From NCBI GenBank assembly GCA_900763995.1, contig CAAFMK010000159.1, forward strand, positions 1 to 18,667: a stretch of 18,667 nt of DNA. The letters are read 5' to 3'. The first letter of the stretch is position 1; the number at the start of each line of letters is the position of its first letter. The notes beneath the pieces are model-generated. The model was not told the DNA's origin, searched no databases, and was given only the letters and a program-made list of their open reading frames with translations. The translations under genes and the position numbers were made by a program. This DNA comes from an uncultured Oscillospiraceae bacterium. GTDB lineage: Bacteria; Bacillota; Clostridia; Oscillospirales; Oscillospiraceae. Positions 6,713 through 14,444 of this stretch are shown in pieces.

Positions 6713-7492
6713 GTGGGGTGTGAGCGGTATTATGAGTTGCTCTCGGCCCGTCTGGATGGTGAGCTGACACCAAATGAGGCGCATGAGTTGGAGGACCATG
6801 TGGCACAGTGCCCCGGCTGTGCAGCGCTGGCAGAGCAGCTGGAGGGGCTTCACGAGGGATTTTCCGCCCTGGAAGAGATACCCGCTCCAGATGGGTTCAC
6901 CCATCGTGTCATGGAGCAAATCGGCAAAGAGGAGAAAAAGGTACTCCCCCTGATCAGGCGTCCCCAGATCAGGGCGCTGGTTGGTGTGGCGGCCTGCCTG
7001 GCGATTTGCTTTGGTGTGTACCGTGTCGGTCAAAATTCCGGGGCACCACAGGTAGCAACCACCACATTGGAGCAGTTTGATCAGGCTGCGCTGAGTAGTC
7101 AGGTTCAGGAGGAGGAGCGCCCTCTGGCACCGGACAAATATTCCCGTGGCACACAGGGGGAGACATTGAAGGATTCCATTCAAACAGCTTCCAGTCCCCA
7201 GGGTGAACATGACCTGATACAGGCACAGGTACAGCCGGATGCCAAGTCTCAGAAGAACGCCCAGACAGTGATCCTCACACTGGATCGTATGCCCCAGGGG
7301 GGGGAGGAGCTGCTGCCCCCAAGTACGGCCTGTAACCTCTTTGTAGAAGAGGGGGCCGAGCACTATGTACAGCTGACTGCACAGCAGCTGGATCAGCTGG
7401 AGGAGCTGGCCTGCACCCAGAATATTCCATCCAGCCGCTCCACGGAATACAGCGAGGAAGGAAACTGCGTGCTGGTGATCCTTCAGCCATAA
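6713..7492 (+). CDS. Zinc-finger (ZF-HC2) membrane anti-sigma factor
   Basis: This single-pass membrane protein of 259 residues is predicted to bind the ECF sigma factor just upstream. The N-terminal anti-sigma domain carries C3, then H29, C33 and C36 (HVAQCPGC, H-x3-C-x2-C), the zinc-binding pattern of ZF-HC2 proteins, after a typical ERYYELLSARLDGELTPNE segment. One transmembrane helix follows at about 86-106 (ALVGVAACLAICFGVYRVG). The remaining ~150 residues would be extracytoplasmic and are Gln/Glu-rich, with no domain I recognise. Start choice: GTG 6713 is 8 bases after an AAGGGG-like site and gives the family-like MGCERY N-terminus. GTG 6704 overlaps the sigma stop and would add three residues. 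Release may involve regulated proteolysis, as in relatives (inference). Confidence 0.88.
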   Translation: MGCERYYELLSARLDGELTPNEAHELEDHVAQCPGCAALAEQLEGLHEGFSALEEIPAPDGFTHRVMEQIGKEEKKVLPLIRRPQIRALVGVAACLAICFGVYRVGQNSGAPQVATTTLEQFDQAALSSQVQEEERPLAPDKYSRGTQGETLKDSIQTASSPQGEHDLIQAQVQPDAKSQKNAQTVILTLDRMPQGGEELLPPSTACNLFVEEGAEHYVQLTAQQLDQLEELACTQNIPSSRSTEYSEEGNCVLVILQP

Positions 7493-7502
7493 AATTGATA
7501 GA

Positions 7503-7552
7503 AGCCCTCGGTCTGTGAAGGATGTGTTTTCACAGACCGGGGGCTGTTGTGT
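7503..7552 (+). terminator. Probable terminator after the sigma/anti-sigma unit
   Basis: AGCCCTCGGTCTGTGAA (7503-7519) pairs with TTCACAGACCGGGGGCT (7529-7545), a 17-bp stem with one T-G wobble and a 9-base loop. The tail GTTGTGTTTGT is T-rich but not a clean run, so termination may be incomplete. Confidence 0.75.
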
Positions 7553-7625
7553 TTGTACAGTCCTTTACAAATTTAGCGTGTTATCATAAATTCAGCGCAT
7601 ACCACCAAAATATCCCAAAAAACAG

Positions 7626-7654
7626 TTGCAAGCAGGGGTGATTTGGTGTATAAT
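7626..7654 (+). promoter_or_regulatory. Predicted promoter of the EF-G paralogue
   Basis: TTGCAA (7626-7631, 4/6) is followed by 17 bases and a perfect TATAAT (7649-7654). An A/T-rich tract (ACCAAAATATCCCAAAAAAC) lies directly upstream of the -35 and could act as an UP element. It implies a leader of roughly 75 bases before the ATG at 7737. I saw no recognisable riboswitch in that leader. Its best hairpin is a 5-bp ACCCC/GGGGT pairing. Confidence 0.7.
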
Positions 7655-7736
7655 GACTAATATCCCGTAACCCCCAAGAAATTTACCCAGGTATGGGGTG
7701 GAGCAATAGTCCAAACATAAGGAGTGGAAACAAGAC

Positions 7737-9809
7737 ATGAGATATTCTGTACAAAACATCCGCAATGTCTGTTTGCTGGGACATGGTGGCAGTGGTAAGA
7801 CTGCTCTGGCGGAGAGTCTGCTTTATATGACCGGTGCGATCGACCGCATTGGCAAATCTGCCGATGGTAATACCGTGTGTGACTATGACCCGGAAGAGGT
7901 CAAGCGTCAGATCTCCATCTCCCTGGCAACAGCTCCAGTGGAATTTAAGGGCTGTAAGATCAATGTACTGGATACTCCGGGCAGCTTTGACTTTTCTGGT
8001 GAGGTGATGGAGGCCCTGCGGGCCGCCGATGCTGCCATTATTGTCTGCTCTGCAAAGGACGGCATTTCAGTTGGACTGGAAAAGGCATGGAAATACTGCG
8101 AGGAGCGGAATATGCCCCGGTTCATTTATATTTCAAAGACCGACGAGGACAACTCTGACTACAATGCCACATTCGAGGCCCTGCGTGCCAAGTATGGCAA
8201 CAAGATCGCCCCGCTGGTCGTCCCCATCTGGGATGAGAATAAAAAGGTTATCGGCATTATTGATGTGCTCAATAAGCGCGCCTATGAGATGCGGGATGGA
8301 AAGCGTGAGGAGATTGAGCTGCCCGAGGGCAAGGGTGAGGTGGTCACCGAGTTCCACGATGCCCTGAAGGAGTCCGTGGCCGAGACCAGCGAGGAGTTTA
8401 TGGACAAGTTCTTCTCTGGTGAGGACTTTACTTATGCAGAGATGATTCAGGGCCTGCGCCAGGGCGTGCGAGAGCTGTCCCTGTTCCCGGTGCTGTGCGG
8501 CTCTGCCATCAATACCATGGGTTCTTTGATGCTGATGGACTACATCGCCGAGCTGCTCCCCACCCCCATGGAGGGCAACTACCACAAGGCCACCCGCCAG
8601 GATGGCGAGACAGAGGAGTTTGTAGTCTCCCCTGGTGGCGTTCCCACCGCATTTGTATTTAAAACCGTGTCCGACCAGTATGGAAAGTATTCCTTTATCA
8701 AGGTGCTCTCCGGTGTGATCACCCCTGACCTCACTCTGGTCAATGCCCGCACTGGCAACAGCGAGAAGCTGGGCCGCCTGTATGTGATGCGTGGCAAGAA
8801 GGCCGAGGAGGTCAAGGAGCTGGGCTGTGGCGATATTGGTGCCATTGGCAAGATGGAAAAGGTAAAGACCGGCGACACGCTGTGTGACCCCCGTAAGGTG
8901 GTGGCCCTAAAGCAGATCCCATTTGCGGAGCCCTGCTACTCTGTGGCCATTGCCCCTAAGACCCGGGGACAGGATGACAAGGTGGCCCAGGGCCTGTACC
9001 GCCTCAATGAGGAAGATCCCTCCTTCACACTGGTCAACAATGCAGAGACACACCAGATGGTGCTGACTGCCGCTGGTGATATTCAGGTGGATGTGCTGGT
9101 TTCCAAGCTGAAGAGCCGCTTCAATGTGGAGTGCCAGCTCAGTGAGACCCGTGTGCCCTACCGTGAGAAGATCCGTAAGACTGTCCAAAAACAGGGCCGC
9201 CATAAGAAGCAGACCGGCGGTTCCGGCCAGTTTGGTGATGTGTGGATCCGATTTGAGCCAAACTTCGATCAGGAGGAGATGGTCTTTGCCGAGGAGGTCT
9301 TTGGCGGCTCTGTGCCCAAGAACTTCTTCCCCGCCGTTGAGAAGGGCCTGCGTGAGGCCTGTGTCCACGGCCCTCTAGCTGGTTACCCGGTGGTCAACCT
9401 GAAAGCGGTGCTCTATGATGGAAGCTACCATCCTGTGGATTCCTCAGAAATTGCCTTTAAAACAGCGGCCCAGCTGGCCTACAAAGCGGCCATGCCAGAG
9501 GGAAATCCCGTACTGCTGGAGCCTGTGGGTGAGCTGAAGGTCACCGTTCCCGATGCCTACATGGGCGATGTGATCGGTGATTTGAACAAGCGCCGCGGCC
9601 GTGTTATGGGTATGAATCCCACAGACGATGGGGAGCAGGTCATTGAGGCTGAGGTACCTATGGCAGAGATGGGCACCTACGCCATCGACCTGAGAGCCAT
9701 GACCCAGTCCCGTGGCTCCTATACCTTCCACTTCGTTCGTTATGAGGACTGCCCCCCTGCCGCACAGGAGAAGGCCATTGCAGCGGCAAAGGCCATGGCA
9801 GCGGAATAA
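7737..9809 (+). CDS. EF-G paralogue (EF-G2-like translational GTPase)
   Basis: The 690 residues match the full length of elongation factor G: G domain (about 1-280), domain II, III, IV (QTGGSGQFGDV near 491) and V. The G1 loop is GHGGSGKT (15-22), unlike the AHIDAGKT of canonical EF-G. The switch I segment is KRQISI (S60 where RGITI has Thr). G3 is DTPGSFDF (79-86), with Ser83 in place of the catalytic His of DTPGHVDF. G4 is SKTD (133-136). These are hallmarks of the secondary EF-G-like subfamily found in many Bacillota, not of housekeeping FusA. GTP binding looks intact; hydrolysis may be slow or differently catalysed (inference). No str-operon neighbours (rpsL, rpsG, tuf) are present. The gene is monocistronic with its own promoter and terminator. 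AGGAG (7720-7724) sits 12 bases before the ATG. Confidence 0.92.
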   Translation: MRYSVQNIRNVCLLGHGGSGKTALAESLLYMTGAIDRIGKSADGNTVCDYDPEEVKRQISISLATAPVEFKGCKINVLDTPGSFDFSGEVMEALRAADAAIIVCSAKDGISVGLEKAWKYCEERNMPRFIYISKTDEDNSDYNATFEALRAKYGNKIAPLVVPIWDENKKVIGIIDVLNKRAYEMRDGKREEIELPEGKGEVVTEFHDALKESVAETSEEFMDKFFSGEDFTYAEMIQGLRQGVRELSLFPVLCGSAINTMGSLMLMDYIAELLPTPMEGNYHKATRQDGETEEFVVSPGGVPTAFVFKTVSDQYGKYSFIKVLSGVITPDLTLVNARTGNSEKLGRLYVMRGKKAEEVKELGCGDIGAIGKMEKVKTGDTLCDPRKVVALKQIPFAEPCYSVAIAPKTRGQDDKVAQGLYRLNEEDPSFTLVNNAETHQMVLTAAGDIQVDVLVSKLKSRFNVECQLSETRVPYREKIRKTVQKQGRHKKQTGGSGQFGDVWIRFEPNFDQEEMVFAEEVFGGSVPKNFFPAVEKGLREACVHGPLAGYPVVNLKAVLYDGSYHPVDSSEIAFKTAAQLAYKAAMPEGNPVLLEPVGELKVTVPDAYMGDVIGDLNKRRGRVMGMNPTDDGEQVIEAEVPMAEMGTYAIDLRAMTQSRGSYTFHFVRYEDCPPAAQEKAIAAAKAMAAE

Positions 9810-9832
9810 ACGCTGTACATATCGGAACCCCC

Positions 9833-9864
9833 AAAGCCCACCCCACACACGGGGTGGGCTTTTT
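9833..9864 (+). terminator. Intrinsic terminator of the EF-G paralogue gene
   Basis: AAAGCCCACCCC (9833-9844) pairs perfectly with GGGGTGGGCTTT (9851-9862) around an ACACAC loop and runs into TTTTTCTCT. This is a textbook Rho-independent terminator. Confidence 0.95.
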
Positions 9865-9907
9865 CTCTGCGGGAAAAATCATTCTGCTCCAATTATGCAG
9901 TGCTGAC

Positions 9908-9936
9908 TTTACCAGAAAGCCACCTTATGGTATACT
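9908..9936 (+). promoter_or_regulatory. Candidate promoter of the Nudix-walRK cluster
   Basis: TATACT (9931-9936, 5/6) lies 17 bases after TTTACC (9908-9913, 4/6), between the upstream terminator and the Nudix start codon at 9967. It is the only promoter-like element I can support before the long co-directional run. The -35 is weak, so an activator may be needed. Confidence 0.5.
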
Positions 9937-9966
9937 GTCTCTAAGTCGTGATAAGGAGGGGTTATC

Positions 9967-10506
9967 TTGGAGCTGAAGGAACAGATGGTAAGCAGCAAAA
10001 CCATTTTTGAGGGGCACATCGTCAAATTGACCCTGGATCAGGCCAGACTGCCTGACGGGAATCTGGCCAGCCGTGAGGTGGTGTATCATCCCGGTGGTGT
10101 TGCGGTGCTGGCGCTGGATGAAACGCAGCAGGTATATCTGGTTCAGCAGTACCGCTACCCCATTCAGCAGATGCTCACCGAGCTCCCAGCTGGAAAGCTG
10201 GATCACAATGGCGAGGATGTGCTGGAGGCCGCCAAGCGGGAACTGAGTGAAGAGACTGGGCTGGAGGCGAATAAGTGGACATATTTGGGTCACACGCTGG
10301 CATCTCCAGGGTTTTGTACAGAGGCCCTCCATATGTATCTGGCCCAGGATTTGACCCGAAAGGAACAGCATCTGGATGCGGACGAGTTTCTGGATGTGCT
10401 TACCATGCCCTTTGACACACTGGTGCAGCAGGTGATGGATGGTACCATAACTGATGCCAAAACTGTGGCTACAACCCTGAAAGTAAAGGTGCTTCTAGGC
10501 CTGTAA
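9967..10506 (+). CDS. Nudix hydrolase, ADP-ribose pyrophosphatase type
   Basis: This 179-residue protein starts at TTG, supported by AGGAGG (9954-9959) 7 bases upstream. The N-terminal beta region and VLALDETQQVYLVQQYRYP, followed by TELPAGKL, are typical of the ADP-ribose pyrophosphatase branch (NudF-like), which hydrolyses ADP-ribose to AMP and ribose-5-phosphate. The Nudix box runs from the Gly of PAGK to EETGL with REL.EE intact (KRELSEETGL). It has six rather than five residues between the first Gly and the first Glu (GKLDHNGE), a one-residue insertion relative to the consensus. GFCTEALHMYLA downstream also fits the ADPRase group. It is first in the run with walRK, with walR 35 bases downstream. 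Cytosolic. Confidence 0.9.
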   Translation: MELKEQMVSSKTIFEGHIVKLTLDQARLPDGNLASREVVYHPGGVAVLALDETQQVYLVQQYRYPIQQMLTELPAGKLDHNGEDVLEAAKRELSEETGLEANKWTYLGHTLASPGFCTEALHMYLAQDLTRKEQHLDADEFLDVLTMPFDTLVQQVMDGTITDAKTVATTLKVKVLLGL

Positions 10507-10541
10507 GCGTCCCTATCCCAAGTGAAATAGGAGGTTGCTGT

Positions 10542-11243
10542 ATGGGAAAGACTGTTTTGATCGTAGAAGATGAGCAGAACATCGTGGATATTTTGTCATT
10601 TAACCTCAGTCGGGAGGGGTATGATACTCTGGAGGCCTATGACGGCCCTACAGGGCTGCAGCTGGCTCTGGAGCAAAATCCAGATCTGGTTTTGCTGGAT
10701 CTCATGCTGCCAGGTATGAACGGCTTTGATATATGCACAAAAATCAGACAGAACGGCTCCTCCATTCCAGTGATCATGCTCACAGCCCGGGAGGAGGAGG
10801 CGGACAAAGTGCTGGGGCTGGAGCTGGGTGCTGATGACTACATTACAAAGCCCTTTTCCATGCGGGAGCTGCTGGCCAGAGTCAAGGCCAATATCCGTCG
10901 TGTAGAGATGCGCCCAACCCCCGCTCAGGAGCAGGTCGAAGAGCCAGTGGACAGCCGTGTGCGAATTGACCGGGATCGGGCCACAGTCTACAAAGACGGG
11001 AACCCCATGGAGCTGACCCAGCGGGAGTATGACCTGATCTGTTATCTGACAGCCCGCCCCGGGAAAGTATTTTCCCGGGAGGCCCTGATGGAGCATGTCT
11101 GGAACTATGAGGGGTATGTGGGGGATGTTCGGGCGGTGGATGTGGCCATTCGCCGCCTGCGTGAGAAGCTGGAGGACGATCCGGCCAGCCCAAAGTTTAT
11201 CAAAACAAAGCGTGGGATGGGCTATTATTTTGAGGAGGAGTAA
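10542..11243 (+). CDS. walR: OmpR/PhoB-family response regulator, WalR-like
   Basis: The protein has 233 residues. AGGAGG (10529-10534) is 7 bases before the ATG. The receiver domain (1-120) has the acidic pair E9/D10, phospho-acceptor D53 (LVLLDLMLPGMNG), T81 (IMLTARE) and K103 (ITKPFSMREL). A linker (about 121-133) leads to the winged-helix DNA-binding domain (134-230), with LTQREYDLICYL and a recognition region VRAVDVAIRRLREKLE. Sequence style and the downstream WalK-, YycH- and YycI-like genes identify it as WalR/YycF, regulator of peptidoglycan hydrolases and essential in several Bacillota. PhoP is the main alternative on sequence alone; the operon context argues against it. The partner kinase starts 89 bases downstream. 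Confidence 0.92.
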   Translation: MGKTVLIVEDEQNIVDILSFNLSREGYDTLEAYDGPTGLQLALEQNPDLVLLDLMLPGMNGFDICTKIRQNGSSIPVIMLTAREEEADKVLGLELGADDYITKPFSMRELLARVKANIRRVEMRPTPAQEQVEEPVDSRVRIDRDRATVYKDGNPMELTQREYDLICYLTARPGKVFSREALMEHVWNYEGYVGDVRAVDVAIRRLREKLEDDPASPKFIKTKRGMGYYFEEE

Positions 11244-11332
11244 AGGAAAACTTCTCCTTTGATCATGGGAGTTCCCCTTGGTGGTCTTTGTTTTGTCAGT
11301 AAGAGGTAGCTTACAAAAGGAGGGGGTTCCCC

Positions 11333-13117
11333 ATGTTTCGCAGTCTCCATACAAAGCTGGTCATGATCATGGTTATGCTGATCCTGTCCCTGATGCTGGT
11401 GGTAGGAGCCTTCCTGATCAATTCCGTGACCGCCTTTTATCTGGAGGACTTCTACACGCAGATGTCTGATGTGTTCAAAGACCCGCTGTTGGTTCACGAT
11501 CTAACCACTGAGACAGAGGGAGAGGAGAATGGGGCAGAGCAGCTGGCCCTGGTGCTGGGCTTTTACACAGGTGAGCTGGGCGTGGATGGGCGAAACCGCA
11601 AGCTGTATATTCTGGACGGCAATGGTGAGTGCCTGATTTCTCCAGATGGGAAAAAAGCCAAGCTGGAGTACACCAGAAACCTGATTTTTGCCCTGACCAC
11701 TGGCCTAAAGACAGGGGAGGTGGGGGACAAGAGCAATCTTGCGCTGGACTATATGGATGTGGCCATCCCCATCCACCGGGGAGAGAGTGAGTACATCATC
11801 TATATTCTGGATAACAAAACCACCGCAAACAATTTGACAGACCAGATGTTTCTGCTCATTGTTGAGGCGCTGATTTTTGGCCTGATCATCTCCATCCTCC
11901 TCTCCTTCCTGCTGTCAAAAACCCTGGTTATCCCCATAAGGCGGCTGACGGAGGGTGCTATGCTGGTAGCAGAGCGTGATTTTTCCAAAAAAATCGAGGT
12001 GCTCTCCCACGACGAGATCGGAGTGCTGACAGATACCTTTAATGACATGGCCGGACAGCTTCAGGATACCTTGCGCCAGGTGGAAAATGAGCGCAATAAG
12101 CTGGACACCCTCTTTCTTCATATGAATGATGGTGTGGTGGCCTTCTCCCGCAGGGGTAGGGTCATCCATTCAAACCCGTCAGCGGCCCAGCTGCTGATGA
12201 GAAATATTGATTCCAACACCACCTACGACCAGATTTTTGGGGAGATCGCCCCTCTGGATCAGGTGCTGGCGGCTCCTGACCATCTGGAGGGTGAGATGCA
12301 GGTGCGGGATCAGTTTTTTCAGATCCTGCTGGCCCCCTTTGACCGAGGTCAGTCAGGGGGTGGCGCTTTGGTGGTGATCCACGATGTGACCCAGCAGAGG
12401 AAAAACGAGGAAATGCGGCGGGAGTTTGTGGCCAATGTCTCCCATGAGCTGCGCACACCTCTGACCAATATCCACTCCTACGCTGAGACCCTGACAGAGA
12501 ATGCGGGGGATATACCACCTGAGATGGAGAAAAAATTTCTTGGGGTCATTCTCAACGAAAGTGAACGGATGACCCATATCGTGCAGGATCTGCTCACCCT
12601 GTCCCGCTTTGATTCCAACCGGGATGAGATGAAGCTATCCCGCTTCTCCTTCGGGGACACGGTGCAGGATCTATACAATGCAGTGTATATGGAGGCCCAG
12701 CGCCACAGCCATACACTAAAGTTGGATCTGGAAGATGATCTGCCCAGAATCGTGGCAGACCGGGAGAGGATTCTTCAGGTAATGATGAACATTGTGTCAA
12801 ACTCCATTAAATATACACCAGATGGAGGATATATCACCATTGCGGCGGGCCGCCGGGGCGATCAGGTATGGCTGGTGGTGGACGACGATGGCATCGGAAT
12901 CCCAGAGGAGGATCGCTCCCGCATTTTTGAGCGGTTCTACCGGGTGGATAAGGCCCGCTCCCGACAGTCAGGGGGAACAGGTTTGGGGCTGTCCATTGCC
13001 AAGGAGATCGTAGAGCGGCACCAGGGCAAGCTGAGTCTGGTGGATAAAAAACAGCCTGGACTTGCCATTATGCTAGAGCTGAACATTGAGGGGCCAAGTT
13101 ATGAAGGAAAACCATAA
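11333..13117 (+). CDS. walK: Membrane sensor histidine kinase, WalK-like
   Basis: This 594-residue kinase has the full WalK domain order. TM1 is at about 9-31, the extracytoplasmic sensor region at about 32-170, TM2 at about 172-195, HAMP at about 196-248, PAS at about 253-353 (LHMNDGVVAFSRRGRVIHSN), the dimerisation/phospho-acceptor domain with H371 in SHELRTP (370-376), and the ATPase with N-box NIVSNSIKYTP (486-496), DDDGIGIP (517-524) and GGTGLGLS (547-554). It phosphorylates WalR in response to cell-wall state; in relatives YycH and YycI modulate it through the membrane. AGGAGG (11318-11323) is 9 bases before the ATG. The 89-base gap after walR is longer than usual and may fold over the ribosome binding site. 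The 3' end overlaps the next gene by 17 bases. Confidence 0.93.
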   Translation: MFRSLHTKLVMIMVMLILSLMLVVGAFLINSVTAFYLEDFYTQMSDVFKDPLLVHDLTTETEGEENGAEQLALVLGFYTGELGVDGRNRKLYILDGNGECLISPDGKKAKLEYTRNLIFALTTGLKTGEVGDKSNLALDYMDVAIPIHRGESEYIIYILDNKTTANNLTDQMFLLIVEALIFGLIISILLSFLLSKTLVIPIRRLTEGAMLVAERDFSKKIEVLSHDEIGVLTDTFNDMAGQLQDTLRQVENERNKLDTLFLHMNDGVVAFSRRGRVIHSNPSAAQLLMRNIDSNTTYDQIFGEIAPLDQVLAAPDHLEGEMQVRDQFFQILLAPFDRGQSGGGALVVIHDVTQQRKNEEMRREFVANVSHELRTPLTNIHSYAETLTENAGDIPPEMEKKFLGVILNESERMTHIVQDLLTLSRFDSNRDEMKLSRFSFGDTVQDLYNAVYMEAQRHSHTLKLDLEDDLPRIVADRERILQVMMNIVSNSIKYTPDGGYITIAAGRRGDQVWLVVDDDGIGIPEEDRSRIFERFYRVDKARSRQSGGTGLGLSIAKEIVERHQGKLSLVDKKQPGLAIMLELNIEGPSYEGKP

Positions 13118-14438
13118 GAACCGAGGGGTAGAGCTGGTCAAGGATATATTGATCGTTTTTCTCACCTGCTCGGCGGTGTGGCTGGCGGCCAAAACACAAC
13201 TCCTTGGCCCATTGAATGGACTGCTGTATGAGGAGAATACACAGACCGCCATAAAACCAGGGCAGAATACAGATCGGGCCGGTGGTATCGTCCCCATGAC
13301 CATGGTGGTGAACCTGCCCAACGATCTGGGGCCCTCCAAAGATGGGGAGCATATTCGCATGGGTGTATTTCATGATCAACTGGCCTGTCAGGAGCTGTTT
13401 CGAAAAGTGGCAGGGTCACTGATCGAGGTGCTCTCCAGCGCAGGAATGTTAGAGGAAATAGACCGGGCCCAGTGGGAACAGGCACTGACTGAGCAGCTTG
13501 GGGTGTATATGGACTTTCAGGGGGAGATTCCAATGTCTGTGCTGGCGGGCTGGCTGACAGGAGGGTCTACACATCTGGAAGGGGATGTGCGCCGGATCAT
13601 TTTGGCACCGTATCAGGATTCTGTCTCCCTATATTATCGAAACGAGCAGGATAAGACCTATTATCGGACAGACTCCAAAATGGCCGACCTGCAGATGCTG
13701 TCCAATGCGCTGTCAGCTGTGACAAATAACGGGGTGTACTACGCCTTTGAGTCTGAGGAATATAGGGGGCTGGACCCAGATACACTGCTGTTTTCTGACA
13801 GCCCAGACCATAAAATCTATACCGTATCCAACCCGATGAATGGGGGGGAGGAGTCGTTGCGCGCACTGGTGGAGGAGCTTGGGTTCCCACCCAATTCCAC
13901 CAGCTTTTATTCCACAGATGAACAGGTGGCCCGCAATGGAGATGATAATGTGCGCCTGTCCGACCACGGGGTGGCGGAGTATACCACTGGGGATGGTGTG
14001 GGGGTACTGCCCATTCTTCATCAGGATTCTGCGGGGCAGCTGTTTGACAGTGTGGAGACCTGCCGCCAGGTTGCAGTGTCGGTGATGGGGAGCCGATGTG
14101 GAGAGGCCAGGATCTACCTTATGGGGGTGGAGCGCCAGGAGGATGGACTGGAGGTAGATTTTGGGTACAGTCTCAATGGTGTACCTGTCCACTTAGAAGG
14201 GGGATATGCCGCCCGATTTTTGGTGGCAGATGGGAGGATCCATCGCTTTACCATGCGCTTTCGCAGCTATACCGCCAGCGACAATACCCTTCAGGCCATG
14301 CCGCTGAAGCAGGCCATGGCTGCCTATTCAGCCATGGGTCTCGACGGGGAGGAGCTGCTGGTGACCTATTTCGACAAAGGTGGGGATACCCTCACAGCGG
14401 GCTGGGCAGCCAGAGGTGACAGAACAAAGGGGGAGTAG
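13101..14438 (+). CDS. yycH: YycH-like regulator of WalK (divergent)
   Basis: Started at ATG 13101 it has 445 residues; GAGGGG lies about 7 bases upstream, inside the 3' end of walK, giving a 17-base overlap and probable translational coupling. A TTG at 13086 would add five residues. One N-terminal membrane anchor (LVKDILIVFLTCSAVWLAA, about residues 12-30) is followed by a large extracytoplasmic region with no motif I can name. Identification rests mainly on the conserved walR-walK-yycH-yycI order, size and single-anchor topology; the sequence is far from Bacillus YycH. In relatives YycH and YycI form a membrane complex with WalK and alter its activity (inhibiting in Bacillus, reported as activating in Staphylococcus). 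Which sign applies here cannot be seen. Confidence 0.72.
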   Translation: MKENHKNRGVELVKDILIVFLTCSAVWLAAKTQLLGPLNGLLYEENTQTAIKPGQNTDRAGGIVPMTMVVNLPNDLGPSKDGEHIRMGVFHDQLACQELFRKVAGSLIEVLSSAGMLEEIDRAQWEQALTEQLGVYMDFQGEIPMSVLAGWLTGGSTHLEGDVRRIILAPYQDSVSLYYRNEQDKTYYRTDSKMADLQMLSNALSAVTNNGVYYAFESEEYRGLDPDTLLFSDSPDHKIYTVSNPMNGGEESLRALVEELGFPPNSTSFYSTDEQVARNGDDNVRLSDHGVAEYTTGDGVGVLPILHQDSAGQLFDSVETCRQVAVSVMGSRCGEARIYLMGVERQEDGLEVDFGYSLNGVPVHLEGGYAARFLVADGRIHRFTMRFRSYTASDNTLQAMPLKQAMAAYSAMGLDGEELLVTYFDKGGDTLTAGWAARGDRTKGE

Positions 14439-14444
14439 GGCTTT

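Noticed and set aside
6554..7363. 269-codon minus-strand frame opposite the sigma/anti-sigma genes
   Set aside because: It is the reverse of two well-supported coding regions, with no motif and no independent signals.
7661..7736. Possible riboswitch or leader peptide before the EF-G paralogue
   Set aside because: The leader is about 75 bases with only short, weak pairings; no known aptamer core or small ORF with a ribosome binding site could be recognised.
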